Below, in pieces: positions 1-10,233 of a DNA stretch of 64,000 nt. The translations under genes were made by a program, and so were the position numbers. Positions within the stretch are counted from its first letter, which is position 1. Every line of letters starts with the position of its first letter. The DNA is taken from contig OY829542.1 of assembly GCA_963691705.1 (NCBI GenBank), forward strand, positions 41,847,105 to 41,911,104, given 5' to 3'. The DNA is from Viola odorata. Its lineage: Eukaryota; Streptophyta; Magnoliopsida; Malpighiales; Violaceae. Under the pieces are notes generated by a model. It was given only the letters and a program-made list of their open reading frames with translations, did not search any database and was not told the DNA's origin.

Positions 1-105
1 GGGCTGATTGTTTGGTTTGTTAACTCTTGTTCTATGGTTGGTTGTACCTGTCTATTTCTTGGGGTGTGTTTTCCGTTTTGATTGCTCGAGGGTGAGCAAT
101 GGGCA

Positions 106-118
106 GTATGGGGGAATT
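106..118 (+). other. Polypurine tract of Athila-1
   Basis: The run GTATGGGGGAATT lies directly before the LTR start TGATATG at 119. It is the expected plus-strand primer for reverse transcription and matches the tract beside the 3' LTR of Athila-2. Confidence 0.8.
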
Positions 119-1546
119 TGATATGGTATCTTTTTATGCATACTTTTCCTTCCTTTCAAGTCCAATTTCACGCTTGATACTACTAATTTGGCTTGTTTTC
201 CAACTACTTTGCAGATTTGGACTTAAGGGAGAAACATGAGGAAAAGCGCACCTTTTGGATGTATTTTTGCAGATCTTACATCGTCGAGGCCTATCCATCC
301 TTATGCCGTCGGGGCCTAGATGAGCTACTAAAGATATCTTATGTCCAGGCCTAAATGACGCACGTGCATGTTTCAATCCGGATGACGCTTGACCAAAGAT
401 GCTAAAAAGATTCTAGCGGGATTCCATTCAAAGATCATCCAGCTCAGCAGAGAATATTCCCCTCTGCCATTTTGTCCCCTAGTGGGGTTGTTAGGCTATA
501 TATAGAACCTTAATTCTTAGGGTTGAGGAGGCTTTTCTTTAGTATATTTTCCAAATTTTTAGGGTTTTCAATCATTGTTTATTGTTTATTTTTCCAGAAT
601 CCGGAGGCCTAAGCTATGGTTGGTTTTGAATCCAGATTTTCATTTTCATCTTCATCTTCATCTCTTCTCGTTTATGTTGCTTTCTCCATCTATCTTGTGC
701 ATGATTTTCAATATGAGTGGCTAAGTCTCTTAGTCTTGGTAGGGGTATTTTAAGGATTGCAAGAGGATAATTGGGAGGTTAAATTGTTCTTGAAACATTT
801 TCATTATTGTATCCGCTTTCTTGCCATTTTATTGTCATTTCGTGTTAGGTTTATTGGTAGTTTGATCATCTATTTGCATGTTTCTCATGAATATTGTCAT
901 TTCCATGGTAATAACTAACATGAGGCCATGGAATAGAGTAGGCACCCATAAGCGTACCTTGGGCGTAGTGTCACGACCACTCCCATAAGCGTACCTTGGG
1001 AGTGACTTCTCTTGAGAAGAGAAGCAGGGAGTCCACGTGAAAACAGGATACCTATAGCACGTCTATGGCCTGAAAATAATCTATCCTTGCGCCAATGACC
1101 GACTAGACCTCGACGCAATCCACCATCTACCCTGCTAAGATTTCCCCTTTTACTTGATCTATTGTCTTTACTTACTCCGTTATCACCTTTATTGCACCTG
1201 TTTGTCTTTACCATTTTTATTGTTATTCTCCTACTTTATTTTCGTTCCCATTTTATTTAATTATTCTGTGTCTTTAATTACTTGTTATTTGCATTTTTAT
1301 TTTCTGTCTCAACATCAACTGCCATCGTTGGTTAGATTAGTCTAAACTAACCAACCCCCCCTCCCCCCCGTGTTACTTTTATGTCTATTGCATTTTCATC
1401 CTCATCATACATCTAGGGCAAGATTAAATCTAGTTCTTCATTTTTATTGTGGTCCGACCCTGACTTGCAACTATATACATTAATTTGTGCATCTAGCCTA
1501 TCAGGACTATAAATATTATATTTGATCGCGTTTTGATGGCGCATCA
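119..1546 (+). repeat. 3' LTR of Athila-1 (1428 bp)
   Basis: The LTR begins TGATATGG after the polypurine tract and ends GGCGCATCA. It aligns along its length with the 1568-1576 bp LTRs of Athila-2 in opposite orientation but is shorter and clearly more diverged, so it is a separate, older family copy. A TATATATA box at 497-504 is the likely RNA polymerase II promoter. I see no credible coding sequence in it. Confidence 0.87.
497..504 (+). promoter_or_regulatory. TATA box in the Athila-1 LTR
   Basis: TATATATA lies in the middle of the LTR and is conserved in the Athila-2 LTRs (11421-11428 and 22263-22270, minus sense), marking the U3/R promoter. Confidence 0.65.
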
Positions 1547-1861
1547 TCAACCTTGATTGTCGCAATGGTTTGGTCAATATTACTTCGAGGTGGAATGACG
1601 CGTACGCCCAGTCATTCTGGCAGAATTTTCGAGAGTTTGAGGATGTCGTTGATGACTGGAAAAGTAGTTTCTTCATTGTTGAGTTGCCCTACCATTTGTG
1701 GTGCTCGGGGTTTAACCAGGGCGTTATTGGTATTGATTGGGTGAAACCGGCAGTCTTATCTAAGAAGGAATTGGCTCAAGCTGACGCCTTGTTAGAAATG
1801 GAGACGCCTTTCCACGTTCGAAACTTTGCTTTGTACAAGCCCCTGCCCGAGTGCGTCGTGG

Positions 1862-1926
1862 GTGAGTCTTTATATTCTAGCATTATCATTCTTTTTTCTC
1901 ATTTATTGATACGACCTTTTTCACAG
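1862..1926 (+). other. Predicted spliceosomal intron in accessory gene 1
   Basis: The donor is G|GTGAGTCTTT and the acceptor TTTTTCACAG|GAGACG, preceded by a pyrimidine-rich stretch. Removing the 65 bp joins the upstream frame (phase of 1570) to the downstream frame (phase of 2124) with no stop between, so the split frames are better explained by splicing than by decay. Confidence 0.72.
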
Positions 1927-2950
1927 GAGACGCTGACGGTCAACCTTCTGTAGGGAATGATGCTCCTCCAAGAGTTGCACCACCTCCAGCAATTCCATCC
2001 TCTTCGTTATCTAGAGCCTCACTTTATCGGAGTATCCCGTTAAAGAAAAGAAGGACTTCTAGGGCGAGTTTTGAAAGGGGGCTCGACATTTCTACTCTCG
2101 CCTCTCATTTTGTTGAAAATTGGTTGCCGGTTCATGGAGGAAGGGTAGATTTAGGCCCATCAATAATCAAGACTGAGACAGTCGACAACGATACTGAGGA
2201 AGTGGATACCGAAACAAGCCTTCGTCAAGTTTCCAGGGCTCAACGAAGAAAACTCATAGAGGAAAAAGAGATGCAAGCTACTAGGGTTTCTTCTGGGAGG
2301 CTCGATGAGATTCCTCCTATGAGTGTTGGTATTTCAACGATAGCCAGTTCTCCCCGAGTGACTGAAATTCCTCTTGCACCAATTGAAGTTCCTCCGGTGG
2401 TAAATTCTTTCACACCAGTCAACTTACCTGCAACCACAATTGAAGTCCCATTTGTAACGAGTTCACCTCCGTCGGTTGGTATCCCCGATCCTCCTATTTC
2501 TTGTATTCTAGACGTGGTAATAACGACTCCAAACTTGGGTCCATTTCCTGAACCGTCAACGAGGGTTCCTCAACCGTTGTTCTTTACCTCAGTTCCGGGT
2601 GTTAGCAGCTTTGTTGGTAGTTCTGCTCCTTCTCTTATCATCAACCTTTCCTCTCAAAGGCCTCAAGGAGCTCCTTCCCATCAGTTGAATTTGACGGGTT
2701 TTGGGAATGACGGTCTTCGTGCCCTAGGGGTGTCGAACCCATTTTCAGGAGATCAACTGACAACCGCTTTAGTGGGTGGAATGCTGAGTCTTCCTGAGGA
2801 TAAGGAAAGGTTTTTGCAACTTTCTCCCAGTTCTCAGTATGCACGCGTTATGAATGATTCCTTGGCCAACTTCCGCAAATTGCATTACTTTGCCGAAGCT
2901 CACGGTAGCAGATTGCAAGATTTATCCGGCACAATGCGTGCCCAAAAGGG

Positions 2951-3026
2951 CCAGCTCGACTGTGCATTGACCAAAGTGAGAAAGATAACACCAGCTCGAC
3001 AATGCATTGACCAAAGTGAGAAAGAT
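2951..3026 (+). repeat. 40-bp tandem duplication inside accessory gene 1
   Basis: CCAGCTCGAC…GAGAAAGAT occurs at 2951 and again at 2991, nearly identical. The 40-bp period is not a multiple of three and moves the reading frame by one, producing the premature stop at 3054. Confidence 0.85.
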
Positions 3027-3504
3027 TCAGAATCAGACCCAAACAGAACTGGATAAAAGTCGTGCCATCCTAGCGAAAGAGAAATCGAAAGGGAAAGTTA
3101 AGGTTGAAGCTCTAGAGGCAAAGTTGGTGGTTGAAAAGAAGAAAAACTCTCTTCTTCATGAGGAGATAACGACCCGAGAAAAGGATCTGGTTAAAGTCCC
3201 ATTAAAGATAGAGTGGTGGAAAAGGAAAACCATGTGAGCCGTTAACGCTGGGTTTAAAGATTACTGCGGCTGCGGCAACTTCGATCCATCTAAGATAGCG
3301 GATTGTATTTCGAAAAGGATCGGCGAGATTGACGGGAGCAAAGAAGGTCTTCCTTCCTCAGAAGAAGAAGGAATGGGTGATAACAACGATTCTGAGACAT
3401 TCCCATTATCAAATGATCCGGACGTCGTGGTAGAGGTAGAAACTTCCGCTCCCCCACATGATTGTTCTCTCCTTTCTACGTGTTATTCTTTCCACGTAAT
3501 TTGA

Positions 3505-4070
3505 ATGTTGACGACATTTGATTTGTAATAACGTTGAGACTTTTTTGAATAATAATTAATCTTTATAGCGTTATCTTCCTCCTTTGTGGGGCATCTAATT
3601 GACTTAACGCTCTATCCCCGTTACTGCGTCTATTTTGAATATTTTAATCTAGGAACCGATTCTGCTTTTCATAGCATTTAATGCTTGAGAGTCTCTCATT
3701 AATGCGATGGAGGAAGTCATGATGGCTAGGGTGCGCGTATCTCTTCGTGGAGGTGTTAGGGTTGGCACCTCCTAGGGAGTGGTAAAATTAAAGCGTCTTC
3801 TCGTTCCCCCAAAATTGCACTCATTGCGCGTGTCTTTTCTCTTAACGCGTCCTTTATCAAACGGCGGTTGTTGCAACAGTTGTTTCGATTAACCCCTAGG
3901 GTTATAAAATATACCACACGCTTCTTTTTCTTCTTTTATTACTTCATTTTCCCACTAGCATAGCAAGAGGCGATTCGTATTTCTTCTCTTCTCCATCTGG
4001 GTATTTCGGTATTCCTTTAGAAGGTACACTTGTTCTTCCTTTTCGTTTTCTTCGTCTTTCTAATTTTAGT
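3505..4070 (+). promoter_or_regulatory. Intergenic region and promoter of accessory gene 2
   Basis: No coding is visible. An AATAATAATTAAT stretch near 3548 may serve the poly(A) end of gene 1. A strong TATA box, TATAAAATA at 3903-3911, stands about 160 bp before the ATG of gene 2 (4071). A pyrimidine-rich segment ending TCTAATTTTAG just before that ATG looks like the acceptor of a 5'-leader intron with a possible donor at about 4023. A GGAGGTG/CACCTCC inverted pair lies near 3750. Confidence 0.5.
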
Positions 4071-4763
4071 ATGGCGAGAACTCATCGTCCCCGACCCAAA
4101 TCTATTGGGGAGGAAACGATTGAAAACAGTCTTCCCTCTATCGATTCTTCGGCGACAATTAGATAAATACAATGCCCACATCCTCGATGGTTGTCCAGTT
4201 GATGTTGCCCCCGATTAACTCCGCCTCAACAGTGAATTAACTGGAAACCGTAGGATTCTATATGTTAAAAATGTTTCATTATAGTTTTCAGTTTCCTCTT
4301 GAACCCTTAGTAGAACAATTACTCTCCTAGTTCGATTTGAATCCTACCCAATGGAGTCCAAATACGTACTGTGCCATTTACGCCTTTATAACACTGTGTA
4401 GATTAAACGAGATTGCTTCTCCCTCTCTTTTATTGCTTCATTCCCTTTTTCAATTGTATTCCCATAAAGGCATGATAGTGATAGCACCGCGTTATGATGA
4501 CGAATCGCTAAAACCCTTTACTCAGAAACTCATGCACATTGAGTCTTCCATTTCTGGTTGGAAAGATGGGTTTTTTGTTATTGATCTGCCCGACCCCTAG
4601 TGGAGGACTGGTTTTAACAACGATATCAGGGACGAGGCATGGGGTAAACGAGAGCCTCTTCCTTCACCTGAGCAAGGTTGGTTGGAAAAATTGCTCCAAC
4701 TGGACTTTAGTGTCCACACTCGTAAATTGGCATGCGGGATCGACCTCTGAGATTGTGTTGTTA

Positions 4764-4833
4764 GTGAGTACTTTGTCATTTTCTTTATTGTTATGGGAAA
4801 TACTAACGCTGACGTCATCTTGTGATTGTGCAG
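4764..4833 (+). other. Predicted intron 1 of accessory gene 2
   Basis: The donor GTGAGTACTT and the acceptor TTGTGATTGTGCAG bound a 70-bp AT-rich segment at the same place in the protein as the intron of gene 1. Confidence 0.55.
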
Positions 4834-5088
4834 TTCCTCCGTGTAGCTGGAAACCTGAGTGCATAAGAAGACGGGAGAAAAAGGGCTCAAAAGAAGAGGG
4901 AGAGAGAGGAAGCTACTGCTGCCGTTAATCTTGTGCAAGCGTCTTCCTCTCGAGCTCGCGTCAAAAGAAAAAGGAAGAGAAGAAGCGTTGTTGCCCCTAC
5001 TCCACCTTCTGGTGTGGTTATCTCTTCAGAGGTAACAATTGATGAGGTAATCCCCGTAGGCGTTCCTTAAATCCCACCGTCATCTCAG

Positions 5089-5159
5089 GTATATTCTTCA
5101 ACATTTTCTAGCACTTTCTTTTATCTTTCGGCTTTTTCTGATACGTCGTTTCTTTCTAG
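5089..5159 (+). other. Predicted intron 2 of accessory gene 2
   Basis: TCTCAG|GTATATTCTTC begins and TTTCTTTCTAG|GAAACTG ends a 71-bp T-rich segment between two open stretches. Confidence 0.5.
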
Positions 5160-6351
5160 GAAACTGCTACCGCTCCCGTTCCTGCTTCTTTAGGCGTCAA
5201 CATGGATTTGTCAAGACTCTTTCAAGATCGTCAGAAGAAGGCATGACATGAGCACGAGGCTATAAGGGTATCAGAGAACCGCGTCACCGATCAGGGAGAA
5301 CACGGTAGCATTTCTCTTTCTGAAGTGCCTTCTGACGGTGGTCAGATTTCTGACTTACTAAGGAATACAGGTGTTGCCAGGCCATTTCATACTTCCCCTG
5401 GTTCTTTTGGCACGTCGCCTCCTCATTTTGCTTCTCTTAACATGGAGTTCGCTCCCAAGCTCATGGAGTCTGACTTTCCTGTCTTCCCTTCTCATGGTTC
5501 CGTCAGGCCCGTTGTGGGGGCTTCTTCCAGTCATCCTCCATCTCCTACTACTCTGTTCTTTGTTCCTTTGAACATTCCCGTGCTCCCATCTTCTGAAGGG
5601 GAGGTTGTCGTTGCCCGTCTTATTGCTGGTTTAAGCACGTTAGCCCTTTCTGGGTCTGTCACTCATCAGATCGACTTGGGTGACCTGCGTAGAGTGGGAT
5701 TTCCTACTTTGGGTGGCGATGGTTTCTCGGAGTCTTCTTCTCTATTGGCCGCTCATCTGTTATCCCTCCAGGAGGAAAAGGAAGCTTTTCTATCTCAGAC
5801 TCCTCAACGGTAGTTGAACTCGCTTCACTCCGGGTTGCTCTCTTCTTTCTGTGACCTTAATTATTGGGCAGAGCATATGGTGGGAAAAATTGCTTCTCTT
5901 ACTTCATCGTCCAATGAACTACTTGACGCCCACCGCCGAATTTCAGAAGAGCACGCTAGAAAATAGGAAGAAGTGGAGAGGTTAACGGGGGAGCGTCAAG
6001 AGCTGGTGGAAGCCTTAGCAGTTGCTAGGAATGAAGTGGAGGATGCTGCTAAGAGGGAGGCTGATATGGTGAAGCAAATTTCTGATGAGGCTGCCAGAGT
6101 TGCTACTCTTAGCACAGAGTTAGAGTTGTCTGCGGTATTCCCAGGAAACTACAGTTGCCATGGTCGAATCTTTCATGGAGTGTTACGGGGTGGAAGAGTT
6201 TTATCCTGATGACGTTTCTGCTCTCTTTCGGTAGAAGTCTGTGTCCATTAATGACAAGAATTTTCATAGAGCGAGGGCGAGGGCTCGTGAGGGGCAAGGA
6301 GATAGTGGGGTGATAACGCCTTCATACGCATCTCTAGTCGTCGCTTCTTAA

Positions 6352-7595
6352 TTTTGGATGTCGCCCACATTTTTGTCTCTCTTATTATAACTATTAACTT
6401 TTTGTAACCCTTGGGGGATTTTGGACAATTATCTATTTTGCTTACTTTCCCCTTTTTCCTGTTAATCTTTTGTATGCCATTTCTTACTTGCTGAATTGCC
6501 ATGATAAGACAAGAATGTCGACACTGAGATAATGACGTTAGAGATGAATCAGAGTATTAGTTGTAGAGTTGCTATAACGTAACAGTAGCATTGGGAATAG
6601 AATTCTACTAGGGATAACACCATTTGTCGTACAGTCTTCATGATCACAGGCTTGCAATAACGGAGTATTATGATAGATATTTCCCAAGATATTATGACAC
6701 AGTTGGGCATGCGCATTTCCGTGCCAAGAGTAGATAGTAATACGGGAGACAACTTGATATTCCGAACGGTGAGTTACCATAGCGAGGTGAGAATATCGAA
6801 GATAGAATGTCTTCGTGAGATAACGTTGTTCGCCAGATAGCTGCAAGAACACAAACTCGCGATAACAAGATATTATGATAAATATTACCCACAGTAAGTA
6901 GCATATGTTCCATATCGGTAAGGGAAGATATTGTGGCGATATAGCCGTATATGTTTCCAAGCCAAGAATATCATTCTGATGGCGCTGCTGTTTTGGACGT
7001 TACTCTCATTTCCTTGATGAGATAATGTTAGTCAAGAGATGACTCTAGGAGCAAGAGGTCTCACGATAACGTTGTATCGTTGTAGATATTTTCCGCCACT
7101 AATGGAGGATGCCATACTAATAAATGTAGATGTCTCCTTCTCTGAAGGAACAGATATCATGACGGTACAATATTGCAGAATATATGTTCCCGTGCCAAGG
7201 AGATGATAATATGGCGATAAACGATGACTTTCCCCAATACTATGAGCAGAAGATATTGTAATATTACCATTATCGCTAAAGATGTATTCCCTCGTTAAGG
7301 GTGAAAAATACCATGTAGATATCCATAGATTTCTGTTTCCTCTTTAGTTAAGAGATACCATATCCTTGAGAAAGGTGCTAGAAATAACGATAGAAATACT
7401 TGATAAAATTTCTTGAATGTGATCTGTCAAGATTCCTCTATGATTTCGCCACCTTCGTGGGCATTGTTCCCTTTATTATTTCAATATTTCCACAATTTTT
7501 CCTGCAAATCCTCAAATATTCCTTTATTGTGTTAGCAAAATGACATGTAATAGCAGGCATTAATTGCGTCTGTAGGCATTCACCCGAGTGTGCCG
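6352..7595 (-). other. Non-coding 3' region of element H
   Basis: I see no convincing gene on either strand. Short motifs recur irregularly (AGATATTATGA, GATAACGTTGT, TTCC-GTGCCAAG), suggesting an old, diverged tandem repeat. The region lies between the end of accessory gene 2 and the clearer repeats at 7600-8231. Confidence 0.5.
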
Positions 7596-7599
7596 GGAT

Positions 7600-7785
7600 A
7601 TTACTAGTATCACTTTTTCATTCAGCCTCGCTGGATCCGGCCTCGCTGGGGCATTACCGGTATTGCTTTTTCATCCAGCCTCGCCGGGGTATTACTGGTA
7701 TTACTTTTTCATCCAGCCTCGGTGGATCCGGCCTCGCCAGGGTATTACTCATCCAGCCACTTCGCCGGGTATTTATCATCCGGTT
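7600..7785 (-). repeat. Short GC-rich repeats (CATCCAGCCTCGCYGG family) in H 3' region
   Basis: The words TTTTTCATCCAGCCTCGC and GGTATTACTGGTATTAC recur at 35-60 bp spacing at about 7612, 7668 and 7704, with a shorter copy near 7745. It is a degenerate tandem repeat next to a second, longer repeat. Confidence 0.7.
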
Positions 7786-7807
7786 ACTTGTCAACGGTCG
7801 GCCTGGA

Positions 7808-8231
7808 GCGTGCCTCGTCTTAGTGAGCCGTCTAATTAGGATCGGTTGTCACAAGGATAGGATTTTCACTTCCAGGCGTTAAGTCTTCATTTCCCCGTAG
7901 CGTGCCTCGTCTTAGTGAGCCGTCTAATCAGGATCGGTTGTCACAAGGATAGGATTTTCACTTCCAGGCGTTAAGTCTTCATTTCCCCGGAGCGTGCCTC
8001 GTCTTAATGAGTCGTCTGGGGTAGCATTGAAATCACAAGGATAGGATTTTCACTTCAGGGGGTGCCGGGGCGTGCTTCGTCTTAGTGAGTCGTCTGTATT
8101 AGCACGGTTATCACAAGGATAGGATTTTCACTCCCGACATTGAATCTTTAAGTATATCAGGGCGTGCCTCGTCTTAGTGAGTCGTCTGATCAGCAGCGGT
8201 TATCACAAGGATAGGATTTTCACTCCTGGCA
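7808..8231 (-). repeat. Five-unit tandem repeat (78-92 bp) in the 3' untranslated region of element H
   Basis: Units begin GCGTGCCTCGTCTTAGTGAG at 7808, 7900, 7992, 8070 and 8162. Each contains CACAAGGATAGGATTTTCACT. Most spacings are 92 bp; the third unit is 78 bp. The repeats lie about 100 bp downstream (minus sense) of the integrase stop. Tandem repeats in this position are known for Tat/Retand-type elements, where they can seed satellite DNA (family knowledge). Confidence 0.88.
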
Positions 8232-8335
8232 CCCTTCATTATCTACGCGTTATTAACCACAAAACACACAAAGATATTCTCTATTTGATCGCTAAAACGT
8301 GTTACCAACGTTAGCAAAAAGTTTATAGAAGTATT

Positions 8336-10233
8336 TCACATTCTAGCATGGTATAATTTTAAACGAGCTATATTTAAGGAATTTGGTAAGGGGGTATCGT
8401 CAAGTGTTTCTAGGTGATACCCCCCTTCCAATATCGCGGGTGACGCGGTATGGACCGTCCCAGCTAGAGCTGAGTTTCCACATGTGTTGTCCGGCTTCTC
8501 GTTTGTCCCTAAGCACCAGGTCTCCCGCTTTGAGCAAGCGTTCCTTAATGCGCTTGTTGTGATATCGTGCCATTTTTCTCTTCTAATGCAGCATTTTCAA
8601 AATGCATGCTTCGTGTACTTCTGGTAACGCGTCGAGGTTGGCCCATAGTCTTTCTTCGTTCAATTCTTCTTTATAGTACGCTACCCATAATCTCAGGGTT
8701 TTTATTTCCACCGGCGTGACGGCTTCAGTGTCGAAAACTATTGCAAAGGGGGTCTCCCCTGTGCTAGTTTTGACGGTCATCCGATATGCCCACATCACGT
8801 ACGGGAGCTCCTCTACCCACTTGGTTTTTGAGCCTTCTAAATTTTTCTTGATTTCGCGAAGAATGCTTCGGTTGGTTACTTTTGTCTGTCCGTTGGTCTG
8901 CGGATGCGCAACTGAGGAGAATCTTTGCTCTATTTGGAATTCTTATCACTGGTCTCTAAAAAATTGACTGGTTAATTGTGACCCATTGTCGCTAATTAAC
9001 ATGCGCGGAACTCCAAATCGCACGATGACTTGGTGTTTGAAAAAAATGTCATGCCCTGTCTGCTGTAACAACGGGCACGACCTCTGCTTCTGTCCATTTT
9101 GTGAAGTAATTGACTGCTATGATTACGAACTTCATTTGAGATCTAGCCTACGAAAACGGGCCTAAAATGTCGATTCCCCATTTAGCAAAAGGGCAAGGAG
9201 CAACGATTCCAGAAATCTCTATAACAGGTCTTCGGGGAATCTTAGCAAACTCTTGACATTTTCGACAAGTTCAGACAAACTTTTCGCAGTCCCTGTGAAT
9301 GGTAGGCTAATAAAATCCTGACCGAAAAACTTGTGCGGCCAAGGTGCCGCCAGACACATGCATACGACATATTTCTTCATGGATCTCCCGCAGGGTGTAG
9401 AGGCCTTCTTGCTCTGTTATACACTTGGCGGCAGGATGAGAGAAACATCTCCAAATCAGTTCTCCGTCATAGTATGTGCATCGTGCTGCTCGTTTCAATA
9501 CTTTCTTCTTTTTGGCGTTGTCTACGGGTAATTCATCGTGCTTTAGAAATTTTATTACAGGAATCCGCCAATCTTCTCCGGTTTCTTCGACACACAGAGA
9601 TGCTTGTTCTTCCATGAAGGAAGGCACAGATATTTCTTTGTAATACACGTCAACGGGTATGTGAGCTTCTGGGTCTGCGGCTATTTTTGCTAGACTATCA
9701 GCTTCGCCGTTATCCTCTCGTGGGACATGCTCAATTTTAACTTGTATACCTCTTCTTCTAATTTCCATCAATTAACGTTTTACTTTAGAGAGGTATTTAA
9801 TCATGATTGGCTCTTTAGCTTGAGAGTCGCCCACAACTTGATCGACCACTAGCTTGGAATCTTTGTATATCAATAGTCGTAGGTCTCCCATTTCTCCGGC
9901 GTCATGTATGACTTTCGTGGACAGATTCTTCCCTATCCCAAGTCCTGCCAATAACGCCTCGTATTCTACTACATTGTTGGATATCTTGTGCTCCTGTTAC
10001 AAAGATTCCTACTCCAGCTAGATCTTGGTTCTTTTCCCAATCTACGCGAATAATCCACAGGTCGGTGTAAGTTTCAGGGAATGGGAAATCCACGTCATCT
10101 CTTTCTTCCTCGGTCAGGTCCGTCAATGGGTCCTGTGTAAAAGTGCATCTAGCGATAAAGTCTGCTAAGGCTTGTGCTTTAACGGACGACCGGGATTTGT
10201 ATTGTAGCCCATACTGTTCGAGTTCAATAGCCC
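8336..10233 (-). pseudogene. H pol, second part: archaeal-type RNase H and integrase
   Basis: The segment continues the pol frame interrupted by Athila-2. At 9902-10233 are the RNase H linker and the start of the second, archaeal-type RNase H, but the usual Asp-Gly of its first motif reads VDWEK here. At 9307-9771 are its last motif (HVPREDNGEADSLAK) and the integrase zinc-binding region (…LREIHEEICRMHVSGG…). The integrase core at about 8800-9300 is crossed by stops. The C-terminal part (8583-8798, MWAYRMTVKTSTGETPF…) and the tail run to a stop at 8336-8338. It closely parallels element B (62281-63960), and is non-functional. Confidence 0.82.
10229..10233. repeat. Target-site duplication, left copy (Athila-2)
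   Basis: AGCCC at 10229-10233 is repeated exactly at 22652-22656 on the other side of Athila-2. Removing the element and one copy restores continuity with the homologous pol sequence in element B near 62095. Confidence 0.93.

Larger units (their letters stand above)
1..1546 (+). mobile_element. Athila-1: 3' end of an Athila-type Ty3/gypsy element
   Basis: Bases 1-118 are the last internal sequence and 119-1546 the 3' LTR of an element that starts before the window. The sequence is the reverse-complement counterpart of the 3' end of Athila-2 (11802-11950 for the internal part, 10234-11801 for the LTR), including the polypurine tract and the terminal TGATATG...GGCGCATCA ends. Downstream, 1547 onward resumes the + strand accessory gene of element H, so Athila-1 appears to be inserted in that gene. 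Its target duplication cannot be tested because the left end lies outside the window. Confidence 0.88.
1547..3504 (+). pseudogene. Antisense accessory gene 1 of element H (gypsy-associated, Transposase_28-like), 5'-truncated
   Basis: The remaining part starts inside a domain rich in aromatic residues (…RWNDAYAQSFWQNF…, then …SFFIVELP…). This matches the end of the homologous gene in element A (50752-51285). I assign it tentatively to the plant 'putative gypsy type transposon' (Transposase_28-like) family; that is inference from remembered style, and the function is unknown. An intron at 1862-1926 joins two open segments in frame. The second segment is Ser/Pro-rich, then becomes a Lys/Glu-rich coiled coil. 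A 40-bp tandem duplication (from 2951) shifts the frame and causes the stop at 3054-3056; coiled-coil coding continues in another frame from 3007 and an acidic tail runs to TGA at 3502-3504. The 5' part was cut off by Athila-1. Confidence 0.62.
4071..6351 (+). pseudogene. Antisense accessory gene 2 of element H (paralogue of gene 1), decayed
   Basis: ATG at 4071 follows the TATA box and leader. The main domain is seen at about 4277-4640. It contains …LNPTQWSPNTYCAIYAF… and …GWKDGFFVIDLP…, which align with …LNPAQITPSS…CGVYAFLRA… of element A and …WKSSFFIVELP of gene 1, so the genes are paralogues. Likely introns are 4764-4833 (GTGAGT…GTGCAG) and 5089-5159 (GTATAT…TTCTAG); the first sits where gene 1 has its intron. 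Next come a Ser/Pro-rich region (5325-5813), a coiled coil rich in Glu/Ala (about 5970-6140), and a tail ending TAA at 6349-6351. Several stops and frame changes make it a probable pseudogene. No function is known. Confidence 0.58.
1547..10233 (-). mobile_element. Element H (Tat-type Ty3/gypsy), 3' half
   Basis: This is the 3' half of a minus-strand element: archaeal-type RNase H and integrase (8336-10233), tandem repeats (about 7600-8231), then two antisense accessory genes on the + strand (4071-6351 and 1547-3504). It is interrupted on the left by Athila-1 and on the right by Athila-2; coding homologous to H resumes at 22652. The protein order and extra RNase H are those of the Tat lineage, and the antisense genes fit reports of extra antisense ORFs in that lineage (recalled, not checked). 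Its LTRs are not in the window. Confidence 0.82.

Noticed and set aside
7808..8231. CRISPR-like spacing of repeats
   Set aside because: Units are 78-92 bp tandem copies without unique spacers of constant length, in a plant retrotransposon; not CRISPR.
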